Assembly (NCBI GenBank): GCA_965248335.1 | Contig: CBDFIY010000003.1 | Location: 2,046,001 to 2,110,000 of the forward strand | Source: CAKMZU01 sp965248335 | GTDB lineage: Bacteria; Pseudomonadota; Gammaproteobacteria; Pseudomonadales; DT-91 | Length of the DNA stretch: 64,000 nucleotides | Direction: 5' to 3' | Shown: piece by piece, positions 17,879 to 26,550 of the stretch | Layout of the letters: the number at the start of each line of letters is the position of its first letter | Numbering within the stretch: the stretch's first letter is position 1 | Notes under the pieces: model-generated | Database searches by the model: none | Seen by the model: only the letters and a program-made list of their open reading frames with translations | What the model was told of the DNA's origin: nothing | Position numbers and translations under genes: made by a program

Positions 17879-20071
17879 TTACTTCACTTGCTCATTGACT
17901 TTATTTAACACTTCGCGTGCAGCAAGGGGGATTTTTGTACCCGGCCCAAAGATAGCTGCTACACCACGCTCGTACAAAAAGTCATAATCCTGTTTAGGAA
18001 TAACGCCGCCAGCGACAACAAGGATATCACCGGCACCCAGTTTTTTAAGCTCTTCAATCAATTCAGGCACAAGGGTCTTATGTCCTGCTGCTTGCGATGA
18101 ACAACCGACGACATGCACGTCGTTTTCAACAGCTTGCTTAGCTACCTCGGTGGGGGTTGAAAACATCGGTGATAAATCGATATCAAAACCTACATCGGCA
18201 AAGGCTGTCGCGATAACCTTCGCGCCACGGTCGTGGCCATCTTGTCCCATTTTTGCAACAAGCATACGTGGACGACGGCCATGTAACTCGATAAAGTGAT
18301 CGATATCCGCTTGGATTTGATTCCACTCACCGTCGTCTTTATAAGCTGATCCATAAACACCGGAGATGGTCTGCGCCTGTGCATTAAAGCGACCAAATTC
18401 ACGCTCCATCGCATAGGATATTTCACCAACAGTTGCGCGTGCACGCGTAGCTTTAATGGAAAGATCCAACAAATTACCTTCGCCACCACAAGCGCATTGG
18501 TAAATGGCTTCGAGGGCATCTTCCACCACTTGCTCATCACGGGTTGCACGAATAGTATTGAGTCTGTCGACTTGTGATTGACGTACGGCTTCGTTATCAA
18601 TCTCTAAAATCTCAACATCATCTTCTTCAGCAAGCTGATATTTATTCACACCGACGATAACATCTTCGCCTCGGTCAATACGTGCTTGTTTTTTCGCCGC
18701 TGATTCTTCGATTTTCATTTTCGGCATGCCGGTTTCAATGGCTTTTGCCATGCCGCCAGCAATATCGACTTCTTCGATCAAGGCCCAAGCTTTATCGGCA
18801 ATGTCTTGCGTGAGGTTTTCCATCATGTAAGAACCCGCCCACGGATCAACCACTTTAGTAATGCCGGTCTCTTCTTGAATGATCAGCTGGGTGTTTCGTG
18901 CAATACGCGCAGAAAATTCTGTCGGCAGAGCAATAGCTTCATCTAACGCATTGGTATGCAAAGACTGTGTGCCACCAAAGACAGCTGAAAGGGCTTCAAT
19001 AGTTGTTCTCACTACGTTGTTGTATGGGTCTTGCTCGGTTAACGACCAACCGGATGTTTGCGAATGCGTACGCAGCATCAATGATTTTTCGTTTTTAGGC
19101 TCAAATTCAGTAACGATTTTCGCCCAAAGTAAACGTGCTGCTCGCATTTTGGCGATTTCCATATAGAAATTCATGGAGACACCCCAGAAAAAGCTCAGCC
19201 GAGGGGCGAATTGGTCAATAGATAATCCTGAGGCCATCGCGGTTTTAATGTACTCTTTACCGTCTGCCAAGGTATAGGCTAACTCCAGTGCAGCATCTGC
19301 ACCCGCTTCTTGAATATGGTAGCCAGAGATGGAAATGGTGTTGAATTTAGGCAAATGACTCGACGCATAATAAATAATGTCGCCAATGATTTTCATAGAA
19401 GGCGCAGGTGGATAAATATAGGTATTACGTACCATGAATTCTTTTAATACATCATTCTGTATCGTGCCAGCCAATTTATCTTGAGTGACGCCCTGCTCTT
19501 CAGCAGCAACAATGTAACCCGCTAAAACTGGCAAAACGGCACCATTCATCGTCATGGAAACAGAGACTTTATCCAAAGGAATACTGTCGAACAAGATCTT
19601 CATGTCTTCAACGGAATCAATCGCCACACCGGCTTTACCTACATCACCCGATACTCGCGGGTGATCGGAATCATAGCCCCGATGCGTTGCTAAATCGAAG
19701 GCAACCGAGACACCTTGGCCGCCAGCAGCAAGTGCTTTTTTATAAAATGCATTAGATTCTTCAGCGGTAGAGAAACCCGCATACTGCCGAATAGTCCAAG
19801 GTCGTCCGGCATACATGGTCGTTTGCGGGCCACGGATAAAAGGCTCCATACCTGGCATCGTGTTGGTATACTCAAGCCCGTCAAGATCTTCTTTTGTATA
19901 AAGCGGTTTGATATCAATACCTTCAGGCGTATGCCACACAAGGTCATCAACGGTTTTGTTCATTCGAGACAGTTGTTTGTTCGCTTTTGCCTGCCACTCT
20001 TCTACTGTGGCAGTTTTTGGCTTGTAATCACTTGGCTTTTTTTCGCTCATAGTCGGCTTATTATCACTCAT
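17879..20071 (-). CDS. scpA: Methylmalonyl-CoA mutase
   Basis: 730 residues containing both the TIM-barrel substrate domain and the C-terminal B12 domain, as in the large-subunit/homodimeric type. Substrate-side blocks include PGMEPFIRGPQTTMY, SVAFDLATHRGYDSDHPRV and the mutase motif RTHSQTSGWSLTEQDPYNN. The cobalamin base-off motif DGHDRG lies at about 605-610, followed by HVVGCSSQAAGH and VVAGGVIP. It interconverts (R)-methylmalonyl-CoA and succinyl-CoA, the last step of propionyl-CoA oxidation. It follows the epimerase gene mce by 14 bases. A 21-base tandem repeat at the start (MSDNKPT then MSEKKPS) leaves two equivalent candidate ATGs, at 20071 and 20050. Confidence 0.97.
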   Translation of the reverse strand: MSDNKPTMSEKKPSDYKPKTATVEEWQAKANKQLSRMNKTVDDLVWHTPEGIDIKPLYTKEDLDGLEYTNTMPGMEPFIRGPQTTMYAGRPWTIRQYAGFSTAEESNAFYKKALAAGGQGVSVAFDLATHRGYDSDHPRVSGDVGKAGVAIDSVEDMKILFDSIPLDKVSVSMTMNGAVLPVLAGYIVAAEEQGVTQDKLAGTIQNDVLKEFMVRNTYIYPPAPSMKIIGDIIYYASSHLPKFNTISISGYHIQEAGADAALELAYTLADGKEYIKTAMASGLSIDQFAPRLSFFWGVSMNFYMEIAKMRAARLLWAKIVTEFEPKNEKSLMLRTHSQTSGWSLTEQDPYNNVVRTTIEALSAVFGGTQSLHTNALDEAIALPTEFSARIARNTQLIIQEETGITKVVDPWAGSYMMENLTQDIADKAWALIEEVDIAGGMAKAIETGMPKMKIEESAAKKQARIDRGEDVIVGVNKYQLAEEDDVEILEIDNEAVRQSQVDRLNTIRATRDEQVVEDALEAIYQCACGGEGNLLDLSIKATRARATVGEISYAMEREFGRFNAQAQTISGVYGSAYKDDGEWNQIQADIDHFIELHGRRPRMLVAKMGQDGHDRGAKVIATAFADVGFDIDLSPMFSTPTEVAKQAVENDVHVVGCSSQAAGHKTLVPELIEELKKLGAGDILVVAGGVIPKQDYDFLYERGVAAIFGPGTKIPLAAREVLNKVNEQVK

Positions 20072-20085
20072 AGTCGGCTCTCGAA

Positions 20086-20502
20086 TTAATGGTCGTTATT
20101 ATCAGCTGGCTGGTTGAGTTCGATCAGAACACCATCGCAAGATTTAGGGTGAATAAAAATAACGCGGCAGTTATGCGCACCTATGCTTGGGGCATCAGAG
20201 AGGAATCGATAACCTTTTTCTTTAAGACGTGCAACGTCAGTATCCAAATCATCACTACGAAAGCATAAATGATGCATACCGCCACCTTTCTTATCAAGAA
20301 AAGCTTGCACTGGCCCTTCGCCTTTTAAAGGATGAATTAACTCGATACTGGTGGGTGGTAATGGAAAAAAAGCTGTACTGGTTTTTGCAGATTCCACATC
20401 TTCGGCACCTTCAAAGGTCAAGCCAAAATCTTCCATAAATCGTTTAATGGCTTTGTCCAAATCAGGAACGGCTATGGCTATATGATCCAATGCAATGATC
20501 AT
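20086..20502 (-). CDS. mce: Methylmalonyl-CoA epimerase
   Basis: 138-residue glyoxalase/VOC-fold protein. The start MIIALDHIAIAVPDLDKAI has the first metal-ligand histidine (LDHIAIAV). GGGMHHLCFRSDDLD carries the second histidine, and VLIELNQP the glutamate ligand. It epimerises (S)- to (R)-methylmalonyl-CoA, feeding the mutase encoded immediately downstream, so the two genes form a propionyl-CoA/methylmalonyl-CoA unit. Length is standard for the family. Confidence 0.95.
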   Translation of the reverse strand: MIIALDHIAIAVPDLDKAIKRFMEDFGLTFEGAEDVESAKTSTAFFPLPPTSIELIHPLKGEGPVQAFLDKKGGGMHHLCFRSDDLDTDVARLKEKGYRFLSDAPSIGAHNCRVIFIHPKSCDGVLIELNQPADNNDH

Positions 20503-20728
20503 AAAAAGCTCCCTCGTATCTTATTGTGATTGAAATTGTTCTTAAAATTGTGCGCGGATTCTAACACAACTGACAAAAATGTAATAACACCCGTCTCATA
20601 GATTACTTTTTCCTCAACATTGAAATTAACATCTCGTCATCTAAGGGAAAGTACGACCTCTGTCACAGCTCGCTCATCATAACGCTGTATATAATCTGAC
20701 CCTCTTTTTTAGAGTAGATATTCACCAT

Positions 20729-21823
20729 ATGAACGTAAATAGCGACAAGATAGGCGACTTTAGCAAAACTGACAGTAATCTTGGCCACGTATTGGTTACA
20801 GGCGGATCAGGTTTTGTCGGTAGAAACTTTGTAAAAACCTTACTTGATAAGGGGTTTAAAGTACGTAGCTTTGATCTTGCCCCCTCCGATATTGAGCACG
20901 AAAACCTCGAAGTCATTGAAGGTAATATTTGTGATGCCGACATGATTGAAAAAATCGTGATGGGCATTGATACGGTTTTTCATACAGCCGCCATTATTGG
21001 CTTAAAAGGGGGGAAATCTGTCTCGAAAGAATACCGTGATCTTTCTTATTCAATTAACGTTGAGGGTACGAGAAATCTATTAAAGGCTTTGCAACGTGCC
21101 AAAGGAAAACGTTTTATTTATACAGCAAGTAACAGTGTCGTTATCGAAGGCAACCCCATAGAAGGTGGTAATGAAACCGCACCTTACACAACACGATTCA
21201 ATGACCTTTACACAGAAACCAAAGTCATCTCTGAAAAATGGGTGCTCGAACAAAACGGTAAAAATGGCGTATTAACCGCTTCTATCCGGCCAAGCGGTAT
21301 TTGGGGGCCAGGCGATCAAACCATGTTTAAACTCTTTTTTGAGCAAGATGTTAAAGGTATCCTTTTAGCACGCGTGGGTAACGGTTCAGCGCTTTTAGAT
21401 AACACTTATGTTCACAACTTGATTCACGGTCAAATTCTCGCAGCCGAACATCTTGTTGATGGCGGTACTGCAGCAGGACAGGCTTATTTCATCAATGACG
21501 GAGAACCTGTCAACATGTTTGATTTTGCCGCCCCTATCTTTAAAAAATGTGGAAAAAAATTTCCCGTGTTTAAAGTTCCTGCCACACTGGTTAAAAACTT
21601 CATGAGCATTTGGCAAGCATTACACTTTAAATTCGACTTACCCGAACCCCCTATTCCTCCGCTTGCTATTGAGCGCATCGCTATCAGTAACTATTTCAGT
21701 ATCGACAAAGCAAGGCAGCAATTAGGCTATGAGCCTTTGTATAATACGCAGCAAGGCATTGAAGAAAGCGCGCCTTTTTACATCGAGCTTTACCATAAAA
21801 TGAAAACTGAAGCAGGGAAATAA
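20729..21823 (+). CDS. NAD(P)-dependent 3-beta-hydroxysteroid dehydrogenase-like reductase
   Basis: 364-residue extended short-chain dehydrogenase. The nucleotide-binding motif VTGGSGFVGRNF is at about 23-34 and the active-site YxxxK is in DLYTETK (about 165-171), with the family's Ser upstream in YTASNSVV. The block SIRPSGIWGPGDQ and the C-terminal PPIPPLAIERIAISNYFSIDKARQQLGYEP are typical of the 3-beta-HSD/isomerase family. The likely reaction is oxidation of a hydroxyl on a steroid- or terpenoid-like substrate. It lies 149 bases ahead of an acyl-CoA dehydrogenase gene and diverges from mce-scpA, which fits degradation of a branched or cyclic substrate, but the substrate is inferred. Confidence 0.8.
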   Translation: MNVNSDKIGDFSKTDSNLGHVLVTGGSGFVGRNFVKTLLDKGFKVRSFDLAPSDIEHENLEVIEGNICDADMIEKIVMGIDTVFHTAAIIGLKGGKSVSKEYRDLSYSINVEGTRNLLKALQRAKGKRFIYTASNSVVIEGNPIEGGNETAPYTTRFNDLYTETKVISEKWVLEQNGKNGVLTASIRPSGIWGPGDQTMFKLFFEQDVKGILLARVGNGSALLDNTYVHNLIHGQILAAEHLVDGGTAAGQAYFINDGEPVNMFDFAAPIFKKCGKKFPVFKVPATLVKNFMSIWQALHFKFDLPEPPIPPLAIERIAISNYFSIDKARQQLGYEPLYNTQQGIEESAPFYIELYHKMKTEAGK

Positions 21824-21972
21824 GCACATTAGCGGAGAGCTGCACTCGGCTACGCTAAGTCGATAGAAATTAAGCGAACACTGGTTTTCTTACTGAAAAT
21901 TCGGTAGAGTTGCCGGTTTTTAATCTATGCATACCCAATAAAAGCAGAAATTCAGTAGCTAGGAGTTGCCCT

Positions 21973-23112
21973 GTGGCTTTAGTTTTAAACGAAGAACAAC
22001 GCATATTAAGAGATTCTGCCAAAGACTTTTTAACGGCTAACACGCCAGTTGAATCGTTGAGAAAACTCCGGGATTCGAAAGACACTCTCGGCTATTCGCA
22101 AGATATTTGGCGGCAAATGGCTGAACTCGGATGGACAGCTATTGCCATTCCTGAAGCCTTTGGCGGGCTTGAATTTGGTTTTATGGGATTAGGCGCAATC
22201 TTTCAGGAATCTGGCCACACACTAACCGCCTCACCTTTGTTCGGCACAGTTGTTTTAGGTGCATCATTGATTGAACTTCAAGGTTCACAAGTGCAATGCG
22301 AGTCACTCCTGCCGCAAATAGCTGAAGGAACGCTCACCCTCGCCCTCGCAACAGAGGAGAGCAATCACCATGCCCCACATAATATAGCCACAACCGCTAC
22401 CAAAAATTCAGAAGGCTATATCTTAAACGGACACAAAACATTTGTACTTGATGGGCACTCTGCCGACAAACTACTTGTCGTCGCACGAACCTCAAGTAAC
22501 ACGCATGACAAAGCAGGTCTCTCTGTATTTATTGTCGACGCAAAATCTGAGTGTGTCGATATTACTCGCACACCCATGCTCGATAGCCGCAATGCTGCGA
22601 ATATCACTCTTAACAACGTACAGATCAATGATGATGCACTGCTCGGTGAGGCTGGCAATGCTTTCGAGGCTATTGATGAAACGCTTGATCGTGCTCGCGC
22701 CATTTTATCCGCTGAAATGCTAGGCGGCTGCCTAGAAATGTTCCAGCGCACCGTTGAATATTTAAAAGAACGTGAGCAATTTGGCGTAAAAATTGGTAGC
22801 TTCCAAGCCTTAAAGCACCGCGCGTCTAAAATGTTCGTTGAGATTGAATTGTGTAAATCAGCTGTTTTAGCGGCATTATCTGCCATTGATGAAAAAACTG
22901 AGGATCGCGCAAAGCTCGTTAGTGTTGCAAAAACCAAACTCAACGATACCTATCAACTCATCACGAATGAAGCCACACAAATGCACGGTGGCATCGGCGT
23001 AACCGATGAGCTAGACGTTGGCTTATTTTTGAAGCGTGCACGCGTTGCCATCCAAACATTCGGCAGTTCCAGCTTTCATCGCGACCGCTTTGCTACACTT
23101 TCTGGCTTCTAA
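21973..23112 (+). CDS. Acyl-CoA dehydrogenase family protein
   Basis: 379 residues if it starts at the GTG at 21973, which has AGGAG seven bases upstream and begins ALVLNEEQRILRDSAKDF, the normal family N-terminus. An earlier in-frame ATG at 21910 adds 21 non-family residues. The FAD/acyl-CoA domains are recognisable (LGWTAIAIPEAFGG, TLALATEE, GYILNGHKTFVLDG). The signature region YLKEREQFGVKIGSFQALKHRASKMF and the C-terminal QMHGGIGVTDELDVGLFLKRA follow. It lacks the late YEGT motif that carries the catalytic glutamate in many members, so the base may lie elsewhere or it may be a subunit of a mixed enzyme. Genes of this type occur in steroid and branched-acid degradation. Confidence 0.85.
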   Translation: MALVLNEEQRILRDSAKDFLTANTPVESLRKLRDSKDTLGYSQDIWRQMAELGWTAIAIPEAFGGLEFGFMGLGAIFQESGHTLTASPLFGTVVLGASLIELQGSQVQCESLLPQIAEGTLTLALATEESNHHAPHNIATTATKNSEGYILNGHKTFVLDGHSADKLLVVARTSSNTHDKAGLSVFIVDAKSECVDITRTPMLDSRNAANITLNNVQINDDALLGEAGNAFEAIDETLDRARAILSAEMLGGCLEMFQRTVEYLKEREQFGVKIGSFQALKHRASKMFVEIELCKSAVLAALSAIDEKTEDRAKLVSVAKTKLNDTYQLITNEATQMHGGIGVTDELDVGLFLKRARVAIQTFGSSSFHRDRFATLSGF

Positions 23113-23132
23113 TCTTTCTCTTCTAATTTTAT

Positions 23133-23168
23133 GCCGGTGGGCCGCTTATCGCTGTGAGCGGCTCCTAC
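23133..23168 (-). repeat. REP-like extragenic palindrome
   Basis: On the minus strand the sequence begins GTAGGAGCCGCTCACAGCG, with GCCGCT and AGCGGC forming a stem, in the style of GTAGGAGC-type REP elements of gammaproteobacteria. Only this one copy is seen in the window. It lies between two plus-strand genes and has no T-tract, so it is not a normal terminator. Confidence 0.4.
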
Positions 23169-23244
23169 ATCAGCACAACCTTCCTTCCATGGTGCGCTAT
23201 AATAATCACCTCTACCTCTCTTTTTGACTCCCTAGCAGGGTAAA

Positions 23245-24249
23245 ATGGTATCAATGACACAAGCTGGTGACCTCCCACACGATACGCTTTGGTGTATCAA
23301 TGAAAATTCTGATTTCTCAGAGGTATCTTTGTTTCCAGGTAACGTTTTAACGAATCGTTATGATATTTACCAGCACCTTACCGCACAAGACATCACTTGC
23401 TATTTTAGTGACTTTTCATTTTCTGAGATTCCAAATCCAGAGCGATTTACCCAATTACACTTCCATATTGCCAAAGAAAAAGCGGTCAATTTACATATTA
23501 TTAAAAGTTTTTTTCACTACTTTCAGCCTGAAAGCACCCTCATCATGATTGGGCTTAAGCAAGAAGGCATTTTAAGCTTAATTAAATTTATTCAAGAACA
23601 AGGTATTCCAGTTAGAGTGCAGCGACATAAAAATAAGCAAATAGAAGCAACGATTAGCTATATTGAAAGCGCCATTCCTCAATCTGATTATGCACACATG
23701 CAGACATTACGAGATACTGATATTTTATGTAAAGGTGGCGTTTATGGGTTTAACAAAATCGATAAAGGCAGCGCCCTGTTAATTGACATGCTCACACAAT
23801 ACACGCATGACAACTCGCTCAAGCTGTCAGCGCTTTCATTGCTTGATCTTGGTTGTGGCTACGGCTACCTGTCAGTGATGGCTCATAAACTCGGGTTTTC
23901 ATCCATCGATGCTACCGACAACTGCGCCGGCGCTATTAATACCTGCCAAGCGAATTTCTCACAATGGAAAATCCAAGGTGAAGTTATTGCCGATGACTGC
24001 GGCAGAAACATCAAAAAACAGTATGATTGGGTACTCTGTAACCCACCATTTCATCAAGGCTTCGATCACAGTAAGTCATTAATCGAACACTTTATCAAAA
24101 GTGCTTCCGATCGCCTCAAAAAAGGAGGAAATGCGCTTTTTGTCGTCAATCAATTTATCGGAATAGAGAAAATAGCAAAAAACCATTTCACAAACTGCAC
24201 GTTATTAGTTAAAAATGATGGGTACAAGATCTTACACCTTGAAAGGTAA
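23245..24249 (+). CDS. rsmC: 16S rRNA (guanine(1207)-N2)-methyltransferase RsmC
   Basis: 334 residues (an ATG three codons in is an alternative start). The N-terminal pseudo-methyltransferase half is weakly conserved. The C-terminal half has motif I LLDLGCGYGYLSVMA (about 201-215) and the catalytic motif IV NPPFHQG (about 266-272), the N-P-P-F-H form typical of RsmC/RlmG enzymes acting on the guanine exocyclic amine. The length and the LKKGGNALFVVNQF block fit RsmC. RlmG is the nearest alternative. Confidence 0.85.
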   Translation: MVSMTQAGDLPHDTLWCINENSDFSEVSLFPGNVLTNRYDIYQHLTAQDITCYFSDFSFSEIPNPERFTQLHFHIAKEKAVNLHIIKSFFHYFQPESTLIMIGLKQEGILSLIKFIQEQGIPVRVQRHKNKQIEATISYIESAIPQSDYAHMQTLRDTDILCKGGVYGFNKIDKGSALLIDMLTQYTHDNSLKLSALSLLDLGCGYGYLSVMAHKLGFSSIDATDNCAGAINTCQANFSQWKIQGEVIADDCGRNIKKQYDWVLCNPPFHQGFDHSKSLIEHFIKSASDRLKKGGNALFVVNQFIGIEKIAKNHFTNCTLLVKNDGYKILHLER

Positions 24250-24297
24250 GCACTTGGCTTTAGCGCTAATAAAAATAACTGCTGATACAATCGTAAA

Positions 24298-25167
24298 ATG
24301 TTTAAAATACAACCCAAAAATTTTCCAGAGAGTGCTCTCTGGCTTGTGAAGAATGAGCATATTATTGCGAGCTTTGGCTCACCAGATATTTTGCTCAACA
24401 ATACAGGCTCTCGACCTGTGTCCGCCAAGCTCATCACACATGAAAACGAACTCTTCATCGAAGATATCCCAGCAAACCTAAAAACCTACGTCAATCAGCG
24501 TGTGATCACGCATAAAACCGCCCTCAACCACGAAGATATCCTGACAATAAATAACCAAGCCTTTGAAGTTTTTGATTCTGAACGTGAAATTCAAAAATTC
24601 TCAACGCCCATGCTGCAACAAAACAGCAGCCGATATTGGCAGCTACAATCCTTAGTTACCCCTAACAAATGTTTTTTTCTTGCACCCTATACAGTGATTG
24701 GCAAAAAAATAAACTGCGATATTTTTATCAATCATCCTTCACTTGATGACCAGCATGTAGCTATGAGCGTCGTAGGCGGAAAAGTTATGATGAAAGATTT
24801 ATCCTCTGCGAATGGGTGTACGATTAACGGCCTAAAAAGAACCGATGCAATTCTTAAGGACTGTGATGAAATCACCTTGGGCTCACTGAGTTTCCGCCTC
24901 CTGGAGCCGTCGAAAAAAAGGACTGTTAAAACAAGTATCAGTCCTGTACTTGTCTCAAGCCAAAGAATGCTAAAAGAAGATAAAATACCTAGCCCAGTAG
25001 AAAAAATGTGGAAAACAAAACCAAGTTCTCAAGGAAATAGAGAAAACGATCAAATCGACCGGCTACTTGAGAGGCATAAGCGATTTAAAACTATCACGAT
25101 AATTGCCTTTTCTACGTCACTCGCAGGGTTGATTGCTACTATCCTATTTTTTGTACTAAGAACTTAA
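24298..25167 (+). CDS. Membrane-anchored FHA-domain protein
   Basis: 289 residues. The central FHA domain (about 135-205) shows the expected pattern: a modified Gly-Lys turn in TVIGKKINCDIFI, LDDQHVAMSV in the phosphothreonine-binding loop position, and SSANGCTINGLK. The N-terminal 100 residues look like a second, degenerate FHA-like fold (ITHENELFIEDI..KTYVNQ). A basic linker leads to one C-terminal transmembrane helix (about 265-287), so the domains face the cytoplasm. No kinase or phosphatase is adjacent. The next gene, 105 bases on in the same direction, encodes a lipoprotein, so the pair may act together across the envelope; this is inference. Confidence 0.75.
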   Translation: MFKIQPKNFPESALWLVKNEHIIASFGSPDILLNNTGSRPVSAKLITHENELFIEDIPANLKTYVNQRVITHKTALNHEDILTINNQAFEVFDSEREIQKFSTPMLQQNSSRYWQLQSLVTPNKCFFLAPYTVIGKKINCDIFINHPSLDDQHVAMSVVGGKVMMKDLSSANGCTINGLKRTDAILKDCDEITLGSLSFRLLEPSKKRTVKTSISPVLVSSQRMLKEDKIPSPVEKMWKTKPSSQGNRENDQIDRLLERHKRFKTITIIAFSTSLAGLIATILFFVLRT

Positions 25168-25211
25168 GCGAGGAGCCTGAAACTCAATTTAACACCCACC
25201 CTGTCACTTTT

Positions 25212-25263
25212 TATAATTTTATGACTATGCTTATTTTATTGACAACAAATAAAATTAAGCATA
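25212..25263 (+). promoter_or_regulatory. Promoter -10 box followed by a 5' hairpin before the lipoprotein gene
   Basis: TATAAT at 25212-25217 is a perfect -10 hexamer (weak -35, TTTAAC, upstream). A strong AT-rich hairpin follows at once: TATGCTTATTTTATT (25226-25240) against AATAAAATTAAGCATA (25248-25263, one bulged T). The start codon is nine bases further on. If the -10 is real, the mRNA begins at the foot of the hairpin, as in transcripts protected by a 5' stem-loop. It could instead be the terminator of the FHA gene. Confidence 0.45.
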
Positions 25264-25272
25264 GAGACAAAC

Positions 25273-26487
25273 ATGCAAATCATCTTATCCCTTTTATTTA
25301 CCACCGCATTATTTGCATGCGTACAAAAAAAAACTATAGAGGCCAACAAACCAGAGCCACCCAAGCAAGTTCTCAAAGAGAAACCGAAAAGAGAAAACAT
25401 TATTCAAGAAAGTAGTAACGAATTTAAAGCGTTACTTGCAAAAAGCAAACAAGCCAAGATACCTACTCTAACTACCCCCTCAAAAACTCCATCTCCCAAT
25501 GAAGATACCCCTAGTGAGGATGCCGATAAAAACAACGAACTTGCTGAGAGTGACTCTGATAAGGATGAAAAAGAGCCGGTTACCCTAGAAGGTACGAGCG
25601 AAACTCTTACACTAATGGATTTTTTTCGAGATCAATATAGTCAAACAAACGCTATTTTAGATAACTGGCTAAATGAAAAAAGAAAAACAATTAGACACGG
25701 AATACCCGACTTGCCAGACATTTCTCGACCAACACTCTACCAAAACGGCAAGTTTATCTATTATATAAATGAGCAGCCTCTAACAAGTCAATGCAAACAA
25801 GATAATTCACTTAATTGCAAACAAGCATTCCAGCTATCCATTTCGACAAAAGAAAAAGGCCACTTAGTCAATATTGATCTTAATAATACTACGCAACACA
25901 GAATCCATTTTATGGGTTCAAGTAGTTGGGTGGTCGGCATGAAAACAAATACGAGGCCTTCTTCGTTGATTCGTATCATTGACTCAGCGAATCATGATAC
26001 ACCTTACCTATCTGAAATCTTTAGCCTTGATGGCGAACTGATTAAAAGTAAGAAAATAGGCAGCAAACTTTACCTCTTACTGTACTTCTCCCCCACCATT
26101 GACGGCCTTATTTTTCCCGTACGAACAAACACAGACAAAGAAGCTAACATAAACACCTTTAATAATATTCAAAGTACAGATGTATTACCTTGGTTTCGCC
26201 AAAATTACGGCGCTAATCGCTGCATTAATACACGCGCAGTAACAAATAGCGAACAACCAACAGTTACCTACCTCGTTGAGATAAATATGGCATCTAAGGC
26301 CATTAAATCAGTTTGTCTTAATGAGAAAATCGAAGATAGCTTCTTCACCGACAATGCTTTTTACTTCTTTACAAGAAATAACATCATGATGACGAATAAT
26401 GGTTCGACATCAGCGACGAATAAAATAGACCTTAACTCATTGAGGTTTTTCTTGGACATTTCTCACCAGAAACAAACAAAGGAGTAA
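25273..26487 (+). CDS. Lipoprotein of unknown function
   Basis: 404 residues. The signal peptide MQIILSLLFTTALFAC ends in a lipobox with C16. A long charged low-complexity linker (about 17-120, rich in Lys, Glu, Pro, Asp and Ser) leads to a folded domain of about 280 residues with scattered cysteines (SQCKQDNSLNCK, NRCINTR, SVCLNEK). The domain looks beta-rich, with phrases such as HRIHFMGSSSWVVGM, but I recognise no family. It is next to the FHA gene. The gene ends three bases before the mobile-element island that begins at 26490. Confidence 0.7.
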   Translation: MQIILSLLFTTALFACVQKKTIEANKPEPPKQVLKEKPKRENIIQESSNEFKALLAKSKQAKIPTLTTPSKTPSPNEDTPSEDADKNNELAESDSDKDEKEPVTLEGTSETLTLMDFFRDQYSQTNAILDNWLNEKRKTIRHGIPDLPDISRPTLYQNGKFIYYINEQPLTSQCKQDNSLNCKQAFQLSISTKEKGHLVNIDLNNTTQHRIHFMGSSSWVVGMKTNTRPSSLIRIIDSANHDTPYLSEIFSLDGELIKSKKIGSKLYLLLYFSPTIDGLIFPVRTNTDKEANINTFNNIQSTDVLPWFRQNYGANRCINTRAVTNSEQPTVTYLVEINMASKAIKSVCLNEKIEDSFFTDNAFYFFTRNNIMMTNNGSTSATNKIDLNSLRFFLDISHQKQTKE

Positions 26488-26550
26488 TCTATACCCACCA
26501 CACTTGAAGATGCAAGGGCGTTGGCCGCGCTCGCTCACCCCAATCACTTA

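Noticed and set aside
20640..20700. CTGTCACAGCTCGCTCAT before the 3-beta-HSD-like gene as a Pho box
   Set aside because: The second repeat is poor (CGCTCAT) and the gene has no phosphate-related role.
25200..25225. CTGTCACTTTTTATAATT upstream of the lipoprotein as a Pho box
   Set aside because: Only the first 7-base unit matches; the second half is the -10 box.
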